Of a stretch of 64,000 nucleotides of DNA, positions 1 through 8,542 are shown in pieces (position 1 is the first letter of the stretch; every line of letters starts with the position of its first letter). The notes beneath the pieces are model-generated. The model did not search any database. It was not told the origin of the DNA and saw nothing but the letters and a program-made list of their open reading frames with translations. The stretch covers positions 248,001 to 312,000 of the forward strand of contig NZ_CADIJY010000002.1 in the NCBI RefSeq assembly GCF_902859735.1. The letters are read 5' to 3'. Origin of the DNA: Achromobacter aegrifaciens (GTDB taxonomy: Bacteria > Pseudomonadota > Gammaproteobacteria > Burkholderiales > Burkholderiaceae_B). The position numbers were made by a program, and so were the translations under genes.

Positions 1-65
1 CGGGGTACGCTGTGACCGGCCGCGTGTCGGCCGATGATCACGGCGGCCTGCGGACCCGGTTGTGA
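1..65 (+). CDS. 3' end of an upstream gene (partial)
   Basis: One frame is open from the left edge (first full codon at base 3) and stops with TGA at 63-65, overlapping the GTG start of the next gene as GTGA. Such an overlap is typical of co-transcribed genes, so this may be the last 20 codons of an upstream gene. The residues (ending GGLRTRL) are too few to assign a family. It could also be chance open sequence. Confidence 0.3.
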   Translation, partial: GYAVTGRVSADDHGGLRTRL

Positions 66-1957
66 AAGGGGGATTTCGCCAAAGCATGTCATGGCTGCAC
101 ACCTGGTGCGGCCTGACCTGCGGCTGGCTGCTGTGCGCGATCTTCCTGACCGGCACGCTCAGCGTGTTCCGGGAACCCATCACGCGCTGGATGGAAGCAG
201 GGCCGCCGGCCGATCCCGCCGCCGCGGCCGTGGACGCCCGGCAGTGGCTGCCGCGCGCCACGCAGGAGCTGTCGTCCCGCGCGGCGGCGGCTTCCGCCTG
301 GGACATCTCCCTGCCGGTCCGGCCCGGCTGGCCGGCGCAACTTTCCTGGCGCACCGACGACGGCGCACGCCAAGAGATCTGGCTGGACTCGCGCACGGGC
401 GCGGTGCAGCCGCCGCCCCAGATCCGCGAGACCGAGGGCGGCCGGCATTTCATGTCCTTCCACTACACCTTGCACGGCGGCTTGCCGGGCTACTGGCTGG
501 TGGGCTGGATATCCATGTGCATGCTGGTCGCGCTGGTCTCCGGCGTGGTGGTGCACAAGCGCATCTTCAAGGACTTTTTCACTTTTCGTCCGGGCAAGGG
601 ACTGCGCAGCTGGCTGGACGCGCACAACGCCACGGCAGTGCTGACGCTGCCGTTCCTCTTCACGATCGGCTACACGGGCCTGGCGTTCTTCTACACCAGT
701 TACATGCCCTGGCCGCTGCATGCGGCGTATGGCGGAGACGCCGGCGCCTATCGCCGTTACCAGGCCGAGCTTGCGCCAGCGCAGCCTGTGCCGCGCATCG
801 CGGGGCCGGGTTTGGACGGGGTTCCGGATCTATACCCGTTGCTGTCGCGCGCGCGCGAACTGACCGGGCAGGAAGCGGCGCGCCTCACGATAGAGCGTCC
901 CGGCGATGCGCGAGGCATCGTCCTGGTGTCCGGCCGCAAGCCCCTGGCCGGCGCCGCCCCGCGCCTGCTCACAGATGCCAGCCGCGTCGTGTTCGATGGC
1001 GCGAGCGGAGCGGTCTTGCAGGTCGTGCCCGCTCATCACGAGGGGTTTGAAGCAAAGCAGGTCCATGAGACGATCGAAACCCTGCACAAGGCCGACTTCG
1101 GCGGATGGACCATCAAGTGGCTGTATTTCTTCAGCGGCCTGATGGGAACCGCCATGATCGCCATCGGCACGCTGCTGTACTCCATCAAGCGGCGCAAGAA
1201 GAGCGAGCATGAATTCGGGAGGGGCACGGCGCGGGTCTACCGTTGCGTGGAGGCATTGAACGTGGCGGCGCTGGCGGGCGTCGCCGTGGCAAGCATCGCC
1301 TACTTTTACGGGAACCGCCTGATCCCCGCCGCCTGGCCGGAACGCAGCGCCTGGGAGATCCGCATTTTCTTCGCCGTGTGGGCCGCGACCCTGGTCCATG
1401 CGCTGTTGCGCGCGCCGCGCAGCGCATGGATCGAGCAACTGGCTGCGGCTGCCGTGCTCTGCCTGGGGCTGCCGATATTGAACTGGGCGACGACGGGCCG
1501 GCATGCATGGACCTATGCAGCCCGCGGAGAATGGCCGCAGGCGGCAGTGGAGATCACTGCGCTCGGGCTTGGCCTGCTGCTGGCCTGCATGGCTCATGCG
1601 CTGGGGCGGCGCTGGAAGGCTGTGCCAGCGGTCGCCGCGCCGCCGTCGCGCAAAGCGCCTCCTGCCAGCCACGATGATGCAGCTTATCGCTGGGGAATCG
1701 CGAGCCGCGTGATGGCTGCGGCAGCGGGCGGCTACCTGTTGTCCGCCCTGGCGATGTCGGTCCTGGCGCTGGCGTGGCCTGCCAGGGCCGGCGTCTCGCC
1801 GGCTGCCGGCGTGCTCGGCGGAACGCTTTTGAGCTTTGTCGTATACACGGCGATCGGCGTAGGCGTGTTCGGCGCCCGCAGCGCGCAACGTGCTTGGGCG
1901 CTGATCGCGGTGGCCAGCCTGGCGTCTGGCGCGTTGGTACTCGGTCTGCGCCCATAA
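62..1957 (+). CDS. PepSY-associated membrane protein with C-terminal DUF3649-like segment
   Basis: This 631-residue inner-membrane protein begins with the PepSY-TM signature: a basic start, then WLHTWCGL and a first membrane helix, followed by the FREPITRWM turn. PepSY motifs follow in the periplasmic part (HFMSFHYTLHGG near 125-137; HETIETLHKADFGG near 333-346). Relatives sit beside TonB-dependent siderophore receptors and are linked to periplasmic ferrisiderophore reduction. Hydrophobic helices continue through residues 390-510. The last 90 or so residues, from AAYRWGIASRVMAA, resemble DUF3649, usually a separate small neighbour, so this looks like a fusion. The GTG start overlaps the preceding stop; an ATG at 86 would cut into the conserved N-terminus. 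Substrate is unknown. Confidence 0.8.
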   Translation: MKGGFRQSMSWLHTWCGLTCGWLLCAIFLTGTLSVFREPITRWMEAGPPADPAAAAVDARQWLPRATQELSSRAAAASAWDISLPVRPGWPAQLSWRTDDGARQEIWLDSRTGAVQPPPQIRETEGGRHFMSFHYTLHGGLPGYWLVGWISMCMLVALVSGVVVHKRIFKDFFTFRPGKGLRSWLDAHNATAVLTLPFLFTIGYTGLAFFYTSYMPWPLHAAYGGDAGAYRRYQAELAPAQPVPRIAGPGLDGVPDLYPLLSRARELTGQEAARLTIERPGDARGIVLVSGRKPLAGAAPRLLTDASRVVFDGASGAVLQVVPAHHEGFEAKQVHETIETLHKADFGGWTIKWLYFFSGLMGTAMIAIGTLLYSIKRRKKSEHEFGRGTARVYRCVEALNVAALAGVAVASIAYFYGNRLIPAAWPERSAWEIRIFFAVWAATLVHALLRAPRSAWIEQLAAAAVLCLGLPILNWATTGRHAWTYAARGEWPQAAVEITALGLGLLLACMAHALGRRWKAVPAVAAPPSRKAPPASHDDAAYRWGIASRVMAAAAGGYLLSALAMSVLALAWPARAGVSPAAGVLGGTLLSFVVYTAIGVGVFGARSAQRAWALIAVASLASGALVLGLRP

Positions 1958-1996
1958 GGGCGGGTTGCGCTATCCGTTGGCTACCGATGGGAAACG

Positions 1997-2914
1997 TCAG
2001 GAACGGCGGCCCATCGCACCCAGCCGCGCCTGCATCAATCCCAGCAGCGCCTGAACCCGCGCCGTGACCGAATGCCGATGGCTGTATGCCCCCAGCAGTT
2101 GCAGCGGCGCCGGCTGCAGATCCAGCGCCACCTCCACCAGGCGGCCCGCGGCCAGGTCTTCCTGACACCCAAACTCCGCCAGTATCGCGAAACCTATGCC
2201 TTGCCGCGCGCCCGCGCCTGCGAGTTCGCCGCTGTTGACGCGGTAGCGGCTGCGGACCGGCACTTTGACGATCTCGCCGGCGGCGTCGATGAATTGCCAG
2301 GGCTGGCCTTTCAATGCGCTCAGGGTGGTGATGCAGGGCAGGGACTTGAGTTCTCGTACGTGGCGAGGCGTTCCGGTCCGGGCAAGCAGGCTGGGCGCCG
2401 CGACCACGATGCTGGGCAGGGTCGCCAGTTCACGCGTGATGAAGGCGCTGTCGTCCTGCCGGCCGCGGTGGAAGACGATGGCCAGGTCCACGTCCTCGTT
2501 CCGCAGTGACTCCAGTCCGCTCATGCGCGTATCGCATTCGAGTTCCACGCCGGGGTGCAGGCTGCAGAACTCGGCAAGGATGGGGGCCAGCAGTCGGGGC
2601 GCTTCGCCCGGCATGCACATTCTCAGGGGGCCGCGCAGCTCGCGTTGCACCGCGCCCAGTTCTTCTTCGGTGGCGAGCAAGGTATCGAGCAGGGGCTTGG
2701 CGCGTTCGTACAACAGCCTGCCGGCTTCCGTCATGCGCAGATGGCGGGTGCTGCGCTCGAGCAGGCGTACGCCGAGCCTGCGTTCCAGCGACGCGACATG
2801 GCGGCTGACGTTGGACGAAGGCAGCGCCAGCAGCCGGGCGGCGCCGGCGAAGCTCTGTTCGTCGACGACCGCCGCATAGACGCGGACGGTGTTCAGGTCG
2901 AGGGCAGCGCTCAT
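1997..2914 (-). CDS. LysR-family transcriptional regulator
   Basis: A 305-residue LysR-type regulator. The N-terminal winged helix-turn-helix covers about residues 6-65 (FAGAARLLALPSSNVSRHV, then LERRLGVRLLERSTRHLRMT), and the remainder is the periplasmic-binding-like effector domain, from RGPLRMCMPGEAPRLL onward. It is divergent from the flavin monooxygenase at 3052 with about 137 bp between them, the usual arrangement for a LysR regulator and its target, so control of that gene by an aromatic or similar ligand is inferred. The 3' end faces the PepSY gene across about 40 bp. The ligand cannot be read from the sequence. Confidence 0.9.
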   Translation of the reverse strand: MSAALDLNTVRVYAAVVDEQSFAGAARLLALPSSNVSRHVASLERRLGVRLLERSTRHLRMTEAGRLLYERAKPLLDTLLATEEELGAVQRELRGPLRMCMPGEAPRLLAPILAEFCSLHPGVELECDTRMSGLESLRNEDVDLAIVFHRGRQDDSAFITRELATLPSIVVAAPSLLARTGTPRHVRELKSLPCITTLSALKGQPWQFIDAAGEIVKVPVRSRYRVNSGELAGAGARQGIGFAILAEFGCQEDLAAGRLVEVALDLQPAPLQLLGAYSHRHSVTARVQALLGLMQARLGAMGRRS

Positions 2915-3051
2915 GATTGTCCCATTTAAGGTAATAAGTCAGCCCATTTTTACATGCTAGTTCTCAAAATTGACGGAATCTAAGATGCCGTCATCGTCCG
3001 AAAAGCGCCGTCGGCGGCGCGTCGAGACGGGTTCTACTGGAGAGCATCGGC

Positions 3052-4275
3052 ATGGAAATCGGAATACTGGGCGGCGGCATCGCGGGCTTGAGCGTGGCGC
3101 TGGCTTTGCGCCAGCAGGGGCACGGACTTCGCGTGTATGAACGCAGGACGCAGCCGGCGACCATGGGGGCCGGCGTGACCTTGTGGCCGAATGCCGGCTT
3201 CGTGCTGGACGAGTTGGGCTTGCTGCCGGACATCGCGGCAGCGAGCGGGAGGCCGGTTGCGGCGCGCCGCCAGGATGCGGCAGGCAATCCGCTGGGCGGA
3301 ATCGATATCGCCTTGCTGGATCGGATGATGGGATATTCCACCCACACGATTCTGCGTCGGGATCTGCAGACGGTGCTGTTGGACCATGCGGCGCGGGCAG
3401 GAATTCCGGTGGAGTATGGGCATCGGGCGGTGGCGATCGATCTGCACGAGGATGGCCGGGCCGAGGCGCGCTTCGAGAATGGCCGGAGCATCCGACCAGA
3501 CTTGCTCATCGGCGCCGATGGCCGCATGGATTCGGTGGCGCGCCGATTCGTCGCGGGAGACAACGCGCCGGTTTATCAGGGCTTCGTGAATTGGATAGGC
3601 GTGGCGCAGGCGGACGGTGTGCTGGTCGACGAAATCGCCATCCAGGACTATTGGGGCGCGGGCGAGCGCTTTGGCGCCGTGGCGGTGCGGCCGGGCCTGG
3701 TCTACTGGGCGGGCGCGCATGCGCGGCCCTTGTCCGCGGCCGGGCCTGCGGCGGACCTGCGCCAGGAGGTCGAGGCGTTGTTCGGAAAATGGCCCGACCC
3801 TGTCGCCCGCATCATCCGCGCGACGCCGGCGCACGCCATCCGCCTGATCGCCGTGCACGACCTCGATCCCCTGACAAGCTGGAGCCGGGGCAACGTGCTG
3901 TTGGTGGGCGACGCCGCGCACGCGCCCCTGCCGACCTCGGGGCAGGGCGCGTGCCAGGCGCTGGAGGATGCCTGGCACCTGGCCCGATGCCTGAACGGCC
4001 AGGACGCGGGCCTGGCGGCGGCTCTGAGTGAATTTGCGCAGATACGCATTCCCAAGACCACGCAGTTGATCGAACAGGCGCGGGTATCTGCGCGCGGCCT
4101 GTTCGCCATGGACCCGCAGACCTGCCGCATCCGCAACGAGCACGCCAGGACGGCAGATCCCGTGCATGTTGCGCAAGCCCTGGCGGCGGGTTGGGCCCAA
4201 GAATTGCCTATGCCCGGACTCGGGAGCGGCGCGCCTGTTCACGGCGCCGGATTCGGCGGCCTGGCCCGCATCTGA
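3052..4275 (+). CDS. FAD-dependent monooxygenase (aromatic hydroxylase type)
   Basis: A 407-residue group A flavoprotein monooxygenase. The FAD-binding Rossmann motif GILGGGIAGLSVALAL opens the protein; the DG motif (LLIGADGRMDSVARR) is near residues 150-165, and the second FAD motif (VLLVGDAAHAPLPTSGQG) is near 282-299, where flavin ribityl and substrate contacts lie. These enzymes use NAD(P)H and O2 to hydroxylate aromatics or related rings. The start ATG follows a GGAG element at 3042. A perfect hairpin (GCGCCG-TCGG-CGGCGC, 3005-3020) lies in the leader; its meaning is unclear. The divergent LysR gene is the likely regulator. Substrate is not assigned; salicylate/3-hydroxybenzoate hydroxylase-like enzymes are the closest guess. 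Confidence 0.88.
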   Translation: MEIGILGGGIAGLSVALALRQQGHGLRVYERRTQPATMGAGVTLWPNAGFVLDELGLLPDIAAASGRPVAARRQDAAGNPLGGIDIALLDRMMGYSTHTILRRDLQTVLLDHAARAGIPVEYGHRAVAIDLHEDGRAEARFENGRSIRPDLLIGADGRMDSVARRFVAGDNAPVYQGFVNWIGVAQADGVLVDEIAIQDYWGAGERFGAVAVRPGLVYWAGAHARPLSAAGPAADLRQEVEALFGKWPDPVARIIRATPAHAIRLIAVHDLDPLTSWSRGNVLLVGDAAHAPLPTSGQGACQALEDAWHLARCLNGQDAGLAAALSEFAQIRIPKTTQLIEQARVSARGLFAMDPQTCRIRNEHARTADPVHVAQALAAGWAQELPMPGLGSGAPVHGAGFGGLARI

Positions 4276-4297
4276 ACGCCTGAGCCGGGCCAGAACG

Positions 4298-5383
4298 CTA
4301 CAAGCCCAATCCCAGCAGCATGAGGAAGGTGCCAAACAGGATGAAATGGGTCATGCCCTCGATCGCGTTGGTCTGGCCGTCATTGAGGTTGATTGCCGCC
4401 ACCAGCAGGGTGACGAGCATCATCAATGTCTGCGCCGGCGTCATGGCCATGACGATGCGCTGACCTGTGATCAAGGCCAGGGCCTCCATCGCCGGCACGG
4501 TCAGTATCACCGTGGACAACGAAGCGCCAAGCGCGATATTGACCACCGATTGCATCCGGTTCGCGAGCGCCGCGCGCAATGCGGTCAGCATTTCCGGCGC
4601 GGCGGAAATGCCGGCCACGATCAGTGCCACCAAGCCAGGAGGCACTTCGATGCCTTCCAGGCTGCGATCGAGGGAATGGGACATCAGTTCGGCAAGCGCG
4701 CCCACGGCAATGATGCCGATCGCCATGACCGCCGCCGATTGGCCTCGGGTTGGGTAGCCTGAGGTTGGCAGAGGCCTGCGGGTTTTCTTGTCCGGATAGC
4801 TGTAGCTGAAGAAGTAGCTGTGCGGGCCGGTCTGCATGCGCAGGAACACGCCGTACAGGAGCAGCATGGCCGCAATCGTGAAACTGCTATACGCGCGCCA
4901 GCGCGACTGCGGAATGAACTCGGGAATGATCATCGAGACCGTAACCGCGGTCAGGATCATCACGCTGTAAGTTCGGGCGGAATCGTCGTTGTATGCCTGC
5001 TCGCCGTGCTTGAAACCGCCGATCAGGGCGGCTACGCCCAGGATGCCGTTGATGTCCAGCATGACGGCCGAATAGATACTGTCGCGCACCAGCGTGGGTG
5101 AGTGGGCCTTGGAGGACACGATTGCCAGCACGATGACTTCGACCAGCACGGCGGATAGCGTCAGGATCATGCTGCCGTAAGGGTCGCCAAGCTTCTGCGC
5201 GACACGCTCCGCGTGGCGGGCGACGCTCAGCGAAGCGGCCAGGATGGCGGTGATCAAAACGGCAGTCTCGACCAGGCTGGCAAGGCGGCCGTAACCGCTT
5301 GCGCCGGAATCGGCCAGGTATCCGGCGGCGGCCAGCGCGCAGGCCAGCAACAGGAGCTTTTCGGACTGCAGAATGGATTTCAT
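4298..5383 (-). CDS. chaA: ChaA-type calcium/sodium:proton antiporter
   Basis: A 361-residue polytopic membrane protein of the Ca2+/cation antiporter superfamily, close to the length of E. coli ChaA. The two inverted alpha-repeats are visible: GDPYGSMILTLSAVLVEVIV near residues 86-105, with an intramembrane acidic residue, and ISAAPEMLTALRAALANR followed by NIALGASLST near 260-290. Members exchange Ca2+, Na+ or K+ for protons across the inner membrane for ion and alkaline-pH homeostasis. It is divergent from the iron-permease-like gene at 5500 and convergent with the monooxygenase. Family assignment is firm; the preferred ion is not determined. Confidence 0.85.
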   Translation of the reverse strand: MKSILQSEKLLLLACALAAAGYLADSGASGYGRLASLVETAVLITAILAASLSVARHAERVAQKLGDPYGSMILTLSAVLVEVIVLAIVSSKAHSPTLVRDSIYSAVMLDINGILGVAALIGGFKHGEQAYNDDSARTYSVMILTAVTVSMIIPEFIPQSRWRAYSSFTIAAMLLLYGVFLRMQTGPHSYFFSYSYPDKKTRRPLPTSGYPTRGQSAAVMAIGIIAVGALAELMSHSLDRSLEGIEVPPGLVALIVAGISAAPEMLTALRAALANRMQSVVNIALGASLSTVILTVPAMEALALITGQRIVMAMTPAQTLMMLVTLLVAAINLNDGQTNAIEGMTHFILFGTFLMLLGLGL

Positions 5384-5499
5384 CTGGGCTCCGCCGGCCG
5401 CAATCCTGTCAGCCTAGCACGCCGCATGTCTTCTTTCCCTGGCCGGGGGCGGGCACGGAACTTGCTGAACAGGATGTCCCGTGGAGCAAGGGGGCCAGC

Positions 5500-5970
5500 A
5501 TGCTCAACACTCGCGTACCCAGGCGGCGTCCGGCGCCGAAGCGTTCGGCTGCACCCGACGCGGGCGGTGCTGACCATCCGGTAGCGCGCTTCTTTGATCA
5601 TTTTGCCGCGCATGTGACCAAGTGGGTGGGGTCGCCCATCGCCTTCGGATTGGCGGTCATCACTGTTGTGCTGTGGGGGGCCTCCGGTCCTGCGTTCGGC
5701 TATTCCGAAGTGTGGCAATTGGTGATCAATACCGGCACGACCATAGTCACATTCCTGATGGTGTTCCTGATTCAACAAAGCCAGAACAAGGACAGCGAGG
5801 CGTTGCACCTCAAACTCGATGAATTGCTTATTGCGCTGGAGGGCGCGGACGAAGGGCTGGTCGACGCGGAGCGCCTGGACGAAGACAAGCTGCTCGCCCT
5901 GGCCGCGGCCTGTACCGCTCGCGCCAGGCAGGAACGCCGCCGCCGCGCCCGCAAAAGGAGGCAGCCATGA
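5500..5970 (+). CDS. Low-affinity iron permease family protein
   Basis: A 156-residue protein with two membrane helices and the family core VTKWVGSPIAFGLAVITVV, then GYSEVWQLVINTGTTIVTF and VFLIQQSQNKDSEALHLKLD. This matches the bacterial members of the low-affinity iron permease family (PF04120), named from yeast Fet4; an iron transport role in bacteria is not established. A basic tail (RARQERRRRARKRRQ) ends the protein. The ATG at 5500 is chosen because it follows an AAGGGGG element; longer in-frame starts further upstream have no support. Its last four bases overlap the start of the next gene (ATGA), indicating translational coupling. Confidence 0.8.
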   Translation: MLNTRVPRRRPAPKRSAAPDAGGADHPVARFFDHFAAHVTKWVGSPIAFGLAVITVVLWGASGPAFGYSEVWQLVINTGTTIVTFLMVFLIQQSQNKDSEALHLKLDELLIALEGADEGLVDAERLDEDKLLALAAACTARARQERRRRARKRRQP

Positions 5971-7049
5971 TCGGAATCAAGCCAACGGTCCGCAAGGGCC
6001 AATACGACGGCCCGCTAGCGCGGGAAGAATTCCGCCTGCGCTTCATGCGGCGCTTTTACGATCCAGCGTTCGAGGCCGAGCGCGACGCGCTGGAGCGCCT
6101 GGAAGCGATTGCCTGGGAAGGCTACGAAGCAGGGCGCAAGGCGCCTGTCACGGTGAAAGCCGGCCAGGGCTACGCCGATCCCGATTACGATCTTTCCCAG
6201 GAGTGGAAGGAAACGCGCGACCGCCTGGAGCGCGCGGAGGCAGTTCAGCGCGATCCGGACACCCCGTCTCGCGTCCTGGTGATCGTCGGCGCCGCGCGCA
6301 ATGACGGCACCTGTCCCGGGGAGGTCTCCAAAAGCTGGCGGCTGGCGCGCCTCGTCCTGGATGAGCTGCAGACGGCCGGCGTGCAGACGGACCTGTTGGA
6401 TCTCAGCCGCCTGGTTTCCGAATATGAGTACCGCATCCATCCCTGCAAGGGCTGCGTGTCGACCGCGATGCCCCTGTGCCATTGGCCATGCAGCTGCTAT
6501 CCGAACCACTCGCTGGGGCAGTCCAACGACGCCATGGCCGGCATCTACGAGCAATGGGTCGCGGCCCATGGCGTGATCCTGGTGGCGCCCACGTACTGGT
6601 ACCAATCGCCCAGCCCCTTGAAGCTGATGATAGACAGGCTGGTGTGCGCCGACGGCGGCAATCCCGATCCCACGCTGACTGGCGGCAAGGATCCGCTCAA
6701 AGCCAAACAGGTCGAGCTTGCCGGTTGGCCATACCCCAAGCATCTGGCCGGCCGCGCCTACGGCCTGGTGGTGCATGGAGACGTGGCCGGCGTCGAGGCG
6801 CAGCGGCGCGGGTTGGCCGATTGGCTGGACTGGATGGGGCTGATGGACGCGGGCGCGGCGTCGCGGCTGGACCGCTACATCAGCTATTACCGCCCGTATG
6901 CCACCAGCCACGACGACCTGGACCAGGACCAGGCGGTGCAGCAGGAAGTGCGCAACGTGGCGCAGGCCATGGCCAATTTCCTGCCGCGCCTGCGGCGCGG
7001 CGAATTCGAGGGACTGGATCAGGGCATCCGTGATCCCAGGCCGAAGTAA
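5967..7049 (+). CDS. Flavodoxin-fold NAD(P)H-dependent oxidoreductase
   Basis: A 360-residue protein with a helical, charged N-terminal extension of about 90 residues, then a flavodoxin/NADPH-dependent FMN reductase domain. That domain begins RVLVIVGAARNDGTCPGEVS, a phosphate-binding loop for FMN, and continues through GVILVAPTYWYQSPSPLKLM, the usual flavin-contacting loop. A cysteine-rich stretch (HPCKGCVSTAMPLCHWPCSC near residues 155-174) recalls iron-sulfur flavoproteins and could hold a metal or cluster, but this is inferred. It overlaps the iron-permease-like gene by four bases, so the pair is probably one operon; a redox role next to iron transport is plausible but untested. Confidence 0.8.
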   Translation: MIGIKPTVRKGQYDGPLAREEFRLRFMRRFYDPAFEAERDALERLEAIAWEGYEAGRKAPVTVKAGQGYADPDYDLSQEWKETRDRLERAEAVQRDPDTPSRVLVIVGAARNDGTCPGEVSKSWRLARLVLDELQTAGVQTDLLDLSRLVSEYEYRIHPCKGCVSTAMPLCHWPCSCYPNHSLGQSNDAMAGIYEQWVAAHGVILVAPTYWYQSPSPLKLMIDRLVCADGGNPDPTLTGGKDPLKAKQVELAGWPYPKHLAGRAYGLVVHGDVAGVEAQRRGLADWLDWMGLMDAGAASRLDRYISYYRPYATSHDDLDQDQAVQQEVRNVAQAMANFLPRLRRGEFEGLDQGIRDPRPK

Positions 7050-7089
7050 ACCGCAGTAGCATGAAGGGAGGATTCGACAGGAGGCCCCT

Positions 7090-7356
7090 ATGGAACACGC
7101 CAATTGGGATTTCGAGCTCGAGCGTCCGGTTGAGCATCAGGGCAGCTGGAGCATCGCTTATGTGCTGGTGCCGCCGGCGGCGGGAGCGCCGCAGGAGCGG
7201 ATAGCCGTCGAGGAGCGCTTCGCCTCGGCCCAGGTTGCGATAGACGAGGCGACGCGGCTGGCCCAGATCCACGTCGCGGACTTGAACGGGGATACCGCGT
7301 CGTTCGAGAAGCCGACAGACACGGAAGTGCCGTTCGGCAAGAATCCACGGTTCTGA
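7090..7356 (+). CDS. Hypothetical small protein
   Basis: An 88-residue protein with no domain that I recognise. It starts MEHANWDFELERPVEHQG and is rich in acidic residues, alanine and valine, with no signal peptide or membrane segment. A clear AGGAGG element about 10 bases upstream of the ATG supports translation. It follows the flavodoxin-fold gene by 40 bp in the same direction and may be co-transcribed. The balanced amino-acid composition favours a real cytoplasmic protein over chance open sequence. Confidence 0.6.
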   Translation: MEHANWDFELERPVEHQGSWSIAYVLVPPAAGAPQERIAVEERFASAQVAIDEATRLAQIHVADLNGDTASFEKPTDTEVPFGKNPRF

Positions 7357-7440
7357 CGCCTCTTGCGCGGGCGTTGTGGCATGGCGCTTGCTGATACCGG
7401 GCTGCGGCGGATTTCGCCGCACTTCCTGATAGGTGCTGCG

Positions 7441-7647
7441 ATGCCCCAGATCCAATTCGAGTTGGCTTTGCATCCGATAACGATGGCGTCCGTGCCGCCG
7501 CCCGGGACCCCAGCCCATCGGCCGCCGGCGCAGAATCCGGATGACGCCAACGACAGCGCTCAAGGCGATGAGGTGCCCGACGAGGACATCGAGCCCGCCG
7601 ACACGACGTCCAAGGACAACGCCGCCGAGGGTTCGGCGGACAGGTAA
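7441..7647 (+). CDS. Possible small disordered protein
   Basis: A 68-codon frame read from an ATG preceded by AGGTG. The product begins MPQIQFELALHP and is then rich in proline and acidic residues (GDEVPDEDIEPADTT), so it would be largely disordered. No family is recognised. A longer reading from 7363 exists but its first part has unlikely composition. It lies between two better-supported genes on the same strand. It may equally be spacer; this is the least certain coding call in the region. Confidence 0.35.
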   Translation: MPQIQFELALHPITMASVPPPGTPAHRPPAQNPDDANDSAQGDEVPDEDIEPADTTSKDNAAEGSADR

Positions 7648-7708
7648 CCTAAAATGGCGCTCCGATCATTTCAAGGCGCCTATGGCGCCGCCTGCCCAGG
7701 TTCCCTCC

Positions 7709-8539
7709 ATGCAAGAAAACACGTCCGCCGCGCAGCCGGCATCCGGAACGCCGCAACGTCAGAGATTCGAGTCGTTCGTGCGCACGCTCGAAGCGCAGCG
7801 CGCCCGCCTGCGCGGCTGGCAGGCCGTGCTGCCGGAATACCAGAAGAAATACGAAGACGTGCTGGCGCCGCTGGAGACGGTCGAGGTCGAACTGAAGGCC
7901 AAGCTGGTGGCCTGCTTCGACCATGCCTGCAAGCAGAAGGAACTGACCAAGGCGGAACGCGCCCTGGCGTCGGAGATCGCTGCGCAGCTGGCACAGGAAA
8001 CGCTGGACGCCATCGTGTTGGATGGCACGCCGGCCGAGTGCGACACGGACCGGCTGAAGGCCTTGTATCTCAAGCATGCCGGCTCGGACTACGACGCCGG
8101 CGCGGAAGACGGACAGGACGAGGACGATGCCGAAGCGCTGCTGACCCGGGCGGCGGGCGATAGCCCCGCACCCGCGCCCGAAACGCTGGCGGAAATCGAA
8201 GCCTTGGCCGCTGCCGGTCCCGATCGTCTGGCTGGCGTCGATGAGGAACGCTACGCGCAGTACATCCAGGCGCTGGGCGCGCAGCTCGCCAAGCTGGCCG
8301 GCGAAATCGCAGCCGCGGAAGACGGCTTCAAGGCCAAGTACCATTTCGATCCCGCGCAATCCATAGACCCTTCCGAACTGATGGAAGACCTGGACGCGGA
8401 GATCGCCGATGCCGAGGAATACATAGGCGAACTCGAATTCGAGCTGTCGCAGTTCGTCGACATGCAGCAGGTCAAGGCCTGGCTCAAGGCCATGAAGCAG
8501 CAGCTGGCGGCCACCCGCCGGCGCGAGGGGCGCGGCTGA
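7709..8539 (+). CDS. Uncharacterised acidic, helical protein
   Basis: A 276-residue cytoplasmic protein that I do not recognise. It opens MQENTSAAQP, then has a predicted helical section around RTLEAQRARLRGWQAVLPEY, a central acidic linker (DAGAEDGQDEDDAEALL), a second helical section and a C-terminal coiled-coil-like part (MEDLDAEIADAEEYIGELEF) ending in a basic tail. It faintly recalls the N-terminal parts of some J-domain co-chaperone-like proteins, but no HPD motif or J domain is present. The ATG at 7709 is preferred; an in-frame ATG at 7682 is possible. The 3' end meets nnrS tail-to-tail three bases away. Confidence 0.7.
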   Translation: MQENTSAAQPASGTPQRQRFESFVRTLEAQRARLRGWQAVLPEYQKKYEDVLAPLETVEVELKAKLVACFDHACKQKELTKAERALASEIAAQLAQETLDAIVLDGTPAECDTDRLKALYLKHAGSDYDAGAEDGQDEDDAEALLTRAAGDSPAPAPETLAEIEALAAAGPDRLAGVDEERYAQYIQALGAQLAKLAGEIAAAEDGFKAKYHFDPAQSIDPSELMEDLDAEIADAEEYIGELEFELSQFVDMQQVKAWLKAMKQQLAATRRREGRG

Positions 8540-8542
8540 GGC

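Noticed and set aside
5299-5499. Upstream extension of the iron-permease-like gene into the antiporter gene
   Set aside because: The added residues have no family support and would overlap the start of the divergent antiporter; the ATG at 5500 has a ribosome site.
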